Origin: Oscillatoria sp. Prado101
Lineage (GTDB): Bacteria; Cyanobacteriota; Cyanobacteriia; Cyanobacteriales; Oscillatoriaceae
Direction of reading: 5' to 3'
NCBI GenBank assembly: GCA_025454445.1
Contig: JALOOK010000114.1
Location: 1-9,943 of the forward strand
DNA: 9,943 bases
The first letter of the stretch is position 1; each line of letters starts with the position of its first letter. The notes beneath the pieces are model-generated. The model did not search any database, was not told where the DNA came from, and saw nothing but the letters and a program-made list of their open reading frames with translations. The position numbers were made by a program, and so were the translations under genes. Of the stretch, positions 5,452 through 9,943 are shown one piece after another.

Positions 5452-6618
5452 TTAAAATAGCGGACTGGCAGCGGGGGAGCGCACCTCGGGCAGCAAACCG
5501 GCAACGGCGTCGCTGGTGACGATGATTTTGCGCCGGCGGTCAAATAAGACTGAGCCAACGGTGACGCTGGTGCCGGTGTGGGTGTGTATGTAATCCCGGG
5601 CTCGCAGGTCAATTTTTTCGGCGATCGCACCGTAGACCTGGCTCACCCAGTTGCTGCCGGTGGCCTCATCGAGCTCCCGCAGCAGGTTGAGGGCTTCGTC
5701 AGCTGTGGGACAGGCAAAAATTCGCTGCAGCGCCGGCATGGGCACGCCCTGGGAGCAAGCGTGAGCGGTGAGAATTTCCAGGCGTGCGTCTGCGAGGTGG
5801 TGGTGGGTGTGAAAAATCCCACCGGCCAGTTTCAGCAGTTTACCGTGGTAGCCAAACAGCAAAATCGACTTGACGCGCTGCATTCCCGCTTCTACAAGCA
5901 TCGGTCCGAGCCAGTTAGCCGTCTTGACTAGCTGGTCGGGATGAACTCCCATTTTCTGGGCCAAGTCTAAGCCATTTTCCCCGATGCAGAACACCAAACA
6001 GTCAAACTGGCCAGCCTTTTTTCGCACGTCCTCGCAGTAGGCGTCCAGCTGTCCGGGGGCGCTCAGCGGTTCAGAAATGCCGGTGGTGCCCAGCAGCGAC
6101 AGCCCCTCCACGATGCCGAAAGCTTCATTAGATGTCCGAGTCGCCAGCTGGCGACCGTGCGGCATAATGATGGTAACAGCAATTTTTTCATCCCTGTCGA
6201 GCTCGCGCTCCAGGTTCTTACGCAACAGCTGCCCGGCGTAAGCGTAGATCGCCGGCGTCCCACCGGCACCGTGACGCCCAATCCCCTCCCCGCCAAAGAT
6301 GGCAATCCGCTCGCCTTCTTCTTCTTCCCCTTGCCGGTGCTGATCCCCTTGCCATTCCACCAGCGCCCACACCGGCGTATTGCGGGTCAGGTCGAGGTTA
6401 TCGCCCGGATCGCTGCGCGTGATGGCTAGTGCGCTGCCGGCCTTCAGACCGGCCACCTCCTCAATCGGAATTTCTACTGTTTCATCTGGGTTGATTAAAT
6501 CCACCGGCACCGCTGAAATCGGTTCATATCCGTGTTTCAGCCAGCGCAGCGCCGCCACGGCGGCGGCGCAAGCAAACACCGGCAGTGTATATCCAGGGCG
6601 GGGTTGAGAGTTTATCAT
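5452..6618 (-). CDS. cbiD: Cobalt-precorrin-5B (C1)-methyltransferase CbiD
   Basis: A 388-residue cytosolic enzyme that methylates C1 of cobalt-precorrin-5B with S-adenosylmethionine in the early-cobalt (anaerobic-type) cobalamin pathway. Family signatures appear in order: GYTLPVFACAAAVAAL (9-24), RSDPGDNLDLT (68-78), FGGEGIGR (108-115), GLSLLGTTGISEPLS (172-186), CIGENGLDLA (211-220), and FGYHGKLLKLAGGIFHTHHH followed by LADARLEIL (255-283). The GYTLPVFACAAA start replaces the GYTTG-type N-terminus of enteric CbiD, which I recall as usual in cyanobacteria. A short acidic insert (QGEEEEGE) lies at about 96-103. ATG at 6618 is supported by AAGG (6625-6628) six bases upstream. The gene holds seven copies of the CACCGGCA/TGCCGGTG octamer. 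No cobalamin riboswitch was recognised upstream. Confidence 0.95.
   Translation of the reverse strand: MINSQPRPGYTLPVFACAAAVAALRWLKHGYEPISAVPVDLINPDETVEIPIEEVAGLKAGSALAITRSDPGDNLDLTRNTPVWALVEWQGDQHRQGEEEEGERIAIFGGEGIGRHGAGGTPAIYAYAGQLLRKNLERELDRDEKIAVTIIMPHGRQLATRTSNEAFGIVEGLSLLGTTGISEPLSAPGQLDAYCEDVRKKAGQFDCLVFCIGENGLDLAQKMGVHPDQLVKTANWLGPMLVEAGMQRVKSILLFGYHGKLLKLAGGIFHTHHHLADARLEILTAHACSQGVPMPALQRIFACPTADEALNLLRELDEATGSNWVSQVYGAIAEKIDLRARDYIHTHTGTSVTVGSVLFDRRRKIIVTSDAVAGLLPEVRSPAASPLF
5621..5628. repeat. HIP1 palindrome within cbiD
   Basis: Second exact GCGATCGC in the window, inside the 3' part of cbiD. Confidence 0.7.
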
Positions 6619-6630
6619 CTTCTACCTTCT

Positions 6631-6645
6631 GTGAGTGAGTGAGTG
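6631..6645. repeat. 4-bp microsatellite in the cbiD leader
   Basis: GTGAGTGAGTGAGTG (almost four GTGA units) lies 13-27 bp upstream of the cbiD start, immediately before its ribosome-binding site. Slippage here would alter the leader length but not the reading frame. Confidence 0.6.
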
Positions 6646-6861
6646 CTAACCTAATAACTCTTTTATTGTGAATCTTCAATTTTGTATCTCCTTCAAAACA
6701 CAAAATTCTTTTAACAATTCGCCAGCTTAGCTGACGCTGGAACAATCACCCCTCAACGCTTTCATACCGGCACGCAGACCGCGCGGCACACTTGACATCC
6801 TTCCGCATCCCCTTTTCCGCACTTGAGTTATGGGCGGAACCCACCGGCACCCAATGCCTAG

Positions 6862-6889
6862 AAGGAACAGTTGCTGCTCCTTGCTTTTT
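6862..6889 (+). terminator. Terminator-like hairpin 1 on the plus strand, no gene assigned
   Basis: AAGGAaCAG (6862-6870) pairs with CTGcTCCTT (6874-6882) around loop TTG, with one A-C mismatch, and TTTTT follows at 6885-6889. It has the shape of a factor-independent terminator reading rightwards, but no plus-strand gene precedes it in this gap. Confidence 0.35.
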
Positions 6890-6916
6890 CCGCTCCGCAA
6901 CCCGCCGCCGGTGCGC

Positions 6917-6941
6917 ATCTGGCAAGGCTTGCCAGATTTTT
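6917..6941 (+). terminator. Terminator-like hairpin 2 on the plus strand, no gene assigned
   Basis: Perfect 9-bp stem ATCTGGCAA (6917-6925) / TTGCCAGAT (6929-6937) with loop GGC, running into five T (6937-6941). On the minus strand no T-run follows. It would end a rightward transcript from 6619-6916, where I find no convincing protein gene; a small RNA is one possibility. Apart from the two hairpins, 6619-7110 shows one CACCGGCA octamer and nothing else I can name. Confidence 0.45.
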
Positions 6942-7121
6942 GGCGTTTTATTGATGCCATTATTCTGGTTTTATTTTCAGGTAAAATTAACTTTTTGCCT
7001 GGGATATTCTGTCCTTACTAATCATATATATACACTGGCGTTTTGTGGAATAATTAGTCAGATTATCGTAAAAAGGCACACCGCATTTAATGAAAATTAG
7101 GCGCTAATTAAGGGCCCTATG

Positions 7122-7139
7122 GTTGGGCTAAAGCCCAAC
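7122..7139. repeat. Perfect short inverted repeat
   Basis: GTTGGGCT (7122-7129) and AGCCCAAC (7132-7139) are exact complements two bases apart. This hairpin of the GTTGGGCTaaAGCCCAAC type is a frequent dispersed intergenic repeat in bacteria with many small repeats. Confidence 0.55.
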
Positions 7140-7194
7140 TACAAACATTTTTAAGTCAGAGCCTCCTGAGCGGCTTTCCCCAGCTGGAAGAGGG

Positions 7195-7225
7195 GAAACC
7201 CGGTTTCTTAAATCAACCGGGTTCT
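7195..7225. repeat. AGAAACCCGG-family hairpin, copy 3
   Basis: GAAACCCGGTTTC (7195-7207) carries the family core. AACCCGGTT (7197-7205) pairs with AACCGGGTT (7215-7223) over a 9-base loop. It lies 19 bp past the stop of the pentapeptide-repeat gene, where its missing C-terminal domain would be encoded. Confidence 0.6.
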
Positions 7226-7243
7226 TGAAACAACCGGCAATCA

Positions 7244-8014
7244 CTACAATTTTAGGAGGGATGCTATTAAGGGCAGCTCGGATTTTTGGGAGCTTTTCAG
7301 CAGGTAAAGGAACTGGGCGACTTCCAGATTGTCTGTAGTAATAATCCGCTCATCCTCTTCCGGAGTGACAATCAGATTCGACTGCTTCGCTCCCTTTAGT
7401 TTTAAATCCCAGGCAGAAATCCCATAGATTAAACAATTCTCAAGCACAGCCCCCTCCAAGTTTGTCTCGATTAACTGGGCGCTCCTCAGATTTGCCGCCT
7501 TGAGGTTTACCCCACTGAGGTTGGCCTTGGTGAGGTTGGCTGAGCTGAGGATTGCCGAACTCAAGTTAGCCTCCTTGAGATTGGCTTCACTCAGATTTAC
7601 CCCGCTGAGGATCGCCTCTTGCAGGTTGGCTGAGCTGAGTTTAGCCTCGATCAGGTTCGCCCCCATGAGAATGGCCTGGGTGAGGTTGGCCTCACTGAGG
7701 TTGGCTGTAATCAGGTTCGCCCCAATCAGGTTGGCTCCAACGAGGTTGGCTCTCCTGAGGTTAGCCCCGATCAGGATTGCCCTGCTGAGGATCGCCCCCG
7801 TGAGGTCCGCCCCGCCCAAGTCCGCCCCGTCCAGATCCGCCACCACGAGCATTGCTCTGCTGAGGTCTGCTTGGGTGAGATTCGCTCCGTTGAGAATTGA
7901 CCTGCTCAAGTCTGCTTGGGTGAGGTCTGGCTGTATCTCAGGATTCTCTTGTCTCCACTGATTCCAAACCTCCACCCCGCGTTCGAGCAGATCCAAATGT
8001 TCTTTGTTGGCCAT
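7244..8014 (-). CDS. Pentapeptide-repeat protein, C-terminally short
   Basis: A 256-residue protein with an N-terminal cap MANKEHLDLLERGVEVWNQW, then about 33 consecutive A(D/N)LxX pentapeptides from about residue 30 to 195. Such repeats fold as a right-handed quadrilateral beta-helix; the function is unknown. The C-terminal segment (ISAWDLKLKGAKQSNLIVTP then DNLEVAQFLYLL) matches, from memory, the linker that in many cyanobacterial relatives leads into a TIR-like or nucleotide-binding domain. Here it stops about 15 residues later, so that domain appears lost or never present. ATG at 8014 has GGAG seven bases upstream (complement of 8022-8025). There is no signal peptide or membrane span. The 15-bp periodic DNA also leaves a long antisense open frame, which is an artefact. 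Confidence 0.93.
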   Translation of the reverse strand: MANKEHLDLLERGVEVWNQWRQENPEIQPDLTQADLSRSILNGANLTQADLSRAMLVVADLDGADLGGADLTGAILSRAILIGANLRRANLVGANLIGANLITANLSEANLTQAILMGANLIEAKLSSANLQEAILSGVNLSEANLKEANLSSAILSSANLTKANLSGVNLKAANLRSAQLIETNLEGAVLENCLIYGISAWDLKLKGAKQSNLIVTPEEDERIITTDNLEVAQFLYLLKSSQKSELPLIASLLKL

Positions 8015-8021
8015 GTCGCTT

Positions 8022-8025
8022 CTCC
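8022..8025 (-). promoter_or_regulatory. Ribosome-binding site of the pentapeptide-repeat gene
   Basis: The minus strand reads GGGGGGAG ending at 8022, seven bases before the ATG. It supports the chosen start. Confidence 0.55.
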
Positions 8026-8115
8026 CCCCTTAGCCTAGTTGTGACATAAACTCAAGACCTGTGGGTCGCTTGTTTACATTTTTTAATCTGTCCTCCTACT
8101 ATAGAGATTAACGTA

Positions 8116-8715
8116 TATTTGTTGGGAATTATAGATATAGGAACACTGCTAGCAGCTACAGGCTGCGCCTATTTGGCCGAATCCCAAGGCAGCCGCCCCC
8201 ACGGAAACCCACCAGCACTGTTCCCCATTGCCTATTTCTGCGGAAAAAAACTTCACAAGTCTATCTTTCCCCTGGCTGATGTCCTGCCTCACAGGGGTGC
8301 CTCTATCATTCAAAAAATTCCCCAGATAGCTTGGGATATCCTTCGGCTATGGAGAAAATTATGGATTAGCTTTTCGAGCGATATAACTATGATAATATAG
8401 CCTAAAATAGCCTCAATATAATTCCTGGTAAGCGTGAAAATTCAGCCACAATTCAGGGATTTAATCAATTTTACTGAACTGGAAAGACTCTTTCTCTATT
8501 GTATAAGACTGTGCGCCTCAAATGACCGACAGCCGGTCGGGTTTGGAGCCTGTAATTTGGCGCTATCTAAAAGCCGGTCGCCCCTCCTGGCGGAATGGCT
8601 GGGGCGGGTCAAGTCCGGCATGCCGGTGGTCAAACCAAATTGCCTGATAAACCAGCCCGCACGCCGCTTAGAGAGTGTTTATAAAGAAAACGTGAAGAAC
8701 GTGAAGGAGCTATAA
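8116..8715. other. Long gap without a convincing gene
   Basis: Two ~93-codon open frames exist on the plus strand (8119-8400 from TTG, 8434-8715 from GTG). Neither has a ribosome-binding site, a recognisable motif or a plausible composition, so I do not call them genes. The stretch 8380-8430 is A/T-rich with ATAGCCT repeated twice; 8689-8705 contains AACGTGAAG twice in tandem. One octamer TGCCGGTG occurs at 8621. The stretch may contain gene remnants too decayed to identify. Confidence 0.4.
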
Positions 8716-8719
8716 ACTG

Positions 8720-8744
8720 GGGGCGGCCACTATGCAGCCGCCCC
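8720..8744. repeat. GC-rich intergenic hairpin
   Basis: GGGGCGGC (8720-8727) pairs exactly with GCCGCCCC (8737-8744) around a 9-base loop, followed by CTACA... in the style of the common cyanobacterial 'CGCCCCTACA' intergenic repeat. Confidence 0.6.
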
Positions 8745-8784
8745 TACAGGCCGCCTGCCATTACATATCAGCTTCCCCAGGAAA

Positions 8785-8797
8785 AGAAACCCGGTTT
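8785..8797. repeat. AGAAACCCGGTTT repeat, copy 4
   Basis: Exact 13-mer AGAAACCCGGTTT with no second arm nearby, about 110 bp before the MFS gene. Confidence 0.55.
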
Positions 8798-8823
8798 ACT
8801 ACCGTCACGGCCCACTCAATTAC

Positions 8824-8851
8824 TTGATAAACAGTCTCTAATTACTAAATT
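8824..8851 (+). promoter_or_regulatory. Weak promoter candidate for the MFS gene
   Basis: TTGATA (8824-8829, five of six to the -35 consensus), a 16-base spacer, then TAAATT (8846-8851, four of six to the -10). It lies about 57 bp upstream of the ATG. A second TAAAAT at 8864 has no matching -35. Confidence 0.25.
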
Positions 8852-8907
8852 TACACGGCCTGGTAAAATAACAAAACGAAAAAATATTAAACCTTACCAT
8901 TTTCAAT

Positions 8908-9943
8908 ATGCTCACACCAGTGGTGGATATTGCCCCAGACAAACCCGTATCTTTGCCATTGCCTGAAATTACAGAAACGAGCGCAGCTTCCCTTGCGGCG
9001 GTTCCTTCTGATTCCCCCCCAACCCCTAATATACCAGTCGCAGCTGAAAAACCAGAGAGACAGGGGGGGATTTCCAAAGCTGAGATTCGCTCCAGCTTGA
9101 AAGCCTTAACTCTCGATAGCGTTTTTGCCAGCATTTTCACCTGCGTCACCACCGGCGTGCTGATCAGTAACTTCTTGCTGCAGCTGGGCGCAACTAGCGT
9201 GGAAATCGGGCTGGTGTCTTCAATTCCCATGCTGGGGAACTTGCTGCAGCCGGTGGGTGCTATAATCGCAGACAAAACCGCCAGCCGCCTCCGGTACAAC
9301 CTGCTGACTTTCGGGTTGTCGCGCCTGCTGTGGCTGATTTTAGTGCTGCTGATTGTCTTTGACGCCACCGGCACTGACAATCACCTGCTGCTACAGTGCA
9401 CCCTGGCCATTATTTTAGCAGCTCAAGTGCTCTTGGCCTTGGGCAGCGCCTCCTACCTCAGCTGGATGGGGGCGCTGGTTCCCCACCGGCTGCGGGGGCG
9501 GTATTTTGGCCTTCGCAACTGCGCCAGCACCTTGACAACCCTGCTGTGCGTGTCCCTAATGGGACAAGCAGTTTCTGCCAAAGCCGGTGGCACAACCCAC
9601 AGCTATGGGGCGGTGCTATTTGTGGGCGTTTTGGCGGGGCTGCTCAGTCTGGCGTGCCAGCTGTTTATGACGGATGTCAACCCGCTCTTGCCGGCGTCGG
9701 GCGAGAAAATCGCCACCGAAAGCAAGCCGAGTGGGGTTTCCTCCGGAAAACCACTGCTGGGCATTTTTAAGGATAGCAATTTCCTGATCTTTTTGCTCTA
9801 TTTTGGCTTGTGGACGTTTGCCGTTAACCTCAGCGCTCCTTTCTTTAATATGTACATGCTTGAGGAATTGGGGCTGGATGTGAGTTCGGTGTCGCTTTAT
9901 AACAGCTTGAGTGCGGCGGCGAGGCTGCTGGTGCTGCTGGGAG
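8908..9943 (+). CDS. Major facilitator superfamily (MFS) transporter, 3' end outside window
   Basis: The frame runs from ATG at 8908 to the window edge with no stop, giving 345 residues of a partial protein; an in-frame TAA at 8869 limits the start. Residues 1-55 are a Pro/Ala/Ser-rich, probably disordered cytosolic tail. From about residue 68, hydrophobic helices follow. A motif-A-like loop between helices 2 and 3 reads QPVGAIIADKTASRLR (about 114-129). Another conserved-looking loop, VPHRLRGRYFGLRN (191-204), follows helix 5. A hydrophilic loop at about 255-285 probably joins the two six-helix halves, and about eight spans are visible before the cut. It is an inner-membrane carrier driven by an ion gradient; the substrate cannot be told. 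No Shine-Dalgarno site is evident. Confidence 0.88.
   Translation, partial: MLTPVVDIAPDKPVSLPLPEITETSAASLAAVPSDSPPTPNIPVAAEKPERQGGISKAEIRSSLKALTLDSVFASIFTCVTTGVLISNFLLQLGATSVEIGLVSSIPMLGNLLQPVGAIIADKTASRLRYNLLTFGLSRLLWLILVLLIVFDATGTDNHLLLQCTLAIILAAQVLLALGSASYLSWMGALVPHRLRGRYFGLRNCASTLTTLLCVSLMGQAVSAKAGGTTHSYGAVLFVGVLAGLLSLACQLFMTDVNPLLPASGEKIATESKPSGVSSGKPLLGIFKDSNFLIFLLYFGLWTFAVNLSAPFFNMYMLEELGLDVSSVSLYNSLSAAARLLVLLG

Larger units (their letters stand above)
5189..6849. repeat. Dense stretch of the CACCGGCA/TGCCGGTG octamer
   Basis: Nine of the window's 16 copies lie here. CACCGGCA starts at 5189, 6261, 6502, 6577 and 6842; TGCCGGTG starts at 5571, 5655, 6078 and 6332. The other seven are CACCGGCA at 192, 2910, 4694 and 9366, and TGCCGGTG at 377, 1082 and 8621. 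Chance expectation for both strands of this window is about 0.3 at equal base use. Confidence 0.75.

Noticed and set aside
6619..6916. Cobalamin riboswitch in front of cbiD
   Set aside because: Minus-strand reading lacks a B12 box or a GCCACTG-type segment; only a weak promoter (TTGAAG, 17 bp, TATTAG) could be drawn and it was judged too poor to list.
7500..7961. Plus-strand open frame of 153 codons rich in L-R-L-A repeats
   Set aside because: It is the antisense image of the pentapeptide repeats; the 15-bp period keeps the opposite strand free of stops, and it has no start signal.
8119..8400. Possible 93-residue protein from TTG
   Set aside because: Weak start codon, no ribosome-binding site and no family resemblance.
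8434..8715. Possible 93-residue protein from GTG
   Set aside because: No ribosome-binding site, no recognisable motif, and its end is made of a small tandem DNA repeat; not supportable as a gene.
8838..9380. Minus-strand open frame of 180 codons overlapping the MFS gene
   Set aside because: Overlaps the clearly real MFS reading frame, with Ser/Thr-rich, motif-free translation typical of an antisense shadow.
1..9943. tRNA, rRNA, CRISPR array or transposase gene
   Set aside because: No T-arm motif, regularly spaced repeat-spacer array or transposase-like protein was found on either strand.

Overview
This window looks like chromosomal DNA of a cyanobacterium, most likely a filamentous, repeat-rich one of the Microcoleus/Oscillatoria kind. 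Pointers are the anaerobic-type cobalamin enzyme CbiD with the cyanobacterial-style N-terminus GYTLPVFACAAA, a pentapeptide-repeat protein with the typical opening MANKEHLDLLERGVEVWN, two HIP1 sites (GCGATCGC), and many short palindromic intergenic repeats, including four copies of AGAAACCCGGTTT. The organism assignment is inference from protein and repeat style; no rRNA or other taxonomic marker is present.

Layout. Positions 1-430 hold no gene but carry two imperfect direct copies of a ~178-bp element that can fold into conserved hairpins. A phasin-like coiled-coil gene (499-885, minus) and a small unknown gene (1105-1455, minus) follow. A cation diffusion facilitator (CDF) metal transporter (1688-2596, plus; the frame is open from 1484) diverges from them. 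The convergent gap 2597-3367 is crowded with non-coding structure: short repeats, a terminator-like T-rich hairpin, three evenly spaced DnaA boxes (2794-2843), a long AGAAACCCGG hairpin, and a hairpin-plus-29-nt element. guaA (3368-4993, minus; GMP synthase) has its own terminator, an extended -10 promoter candidate and a leader with tandem 17-bp repeats, and is bracketed by inverted copies of the 29-nt element. cbiD (5452-6618, minus) lies upstream of guaA. A 625-bp gap with two terminator-like hairpins on the plus strand leads to a pentapeptide-repeat gene (7244-8014, minus), which appears to lack a C-terminal domain usual in its relatives. A ~890-bp gap then precedes a major facilitator superfamily (MFS) transporter (8908 onward, plus) that runs off the right edge.

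How the genes relate. guaA makes GMP and cbiD contributes to cobalamin ring synthesis. They are co-directional but separated by 458 bp with a separate guaA promoter candidate, so a shared transcript is not required. The other genes show no obvious pathway link; this is ordinary housekeeping and accessory chromosome. The most unusual content is at the DNA level: the duplicated structured element, the DnaA-box cluster, the guaA-flanking inverted repeat, and a strongly over-represented asymmetric octamer (CACCGGCA / TGCCGGTG, 16 copies counted by eye) found in coding and non-coding DNA, in both orientations and all three codon phases.
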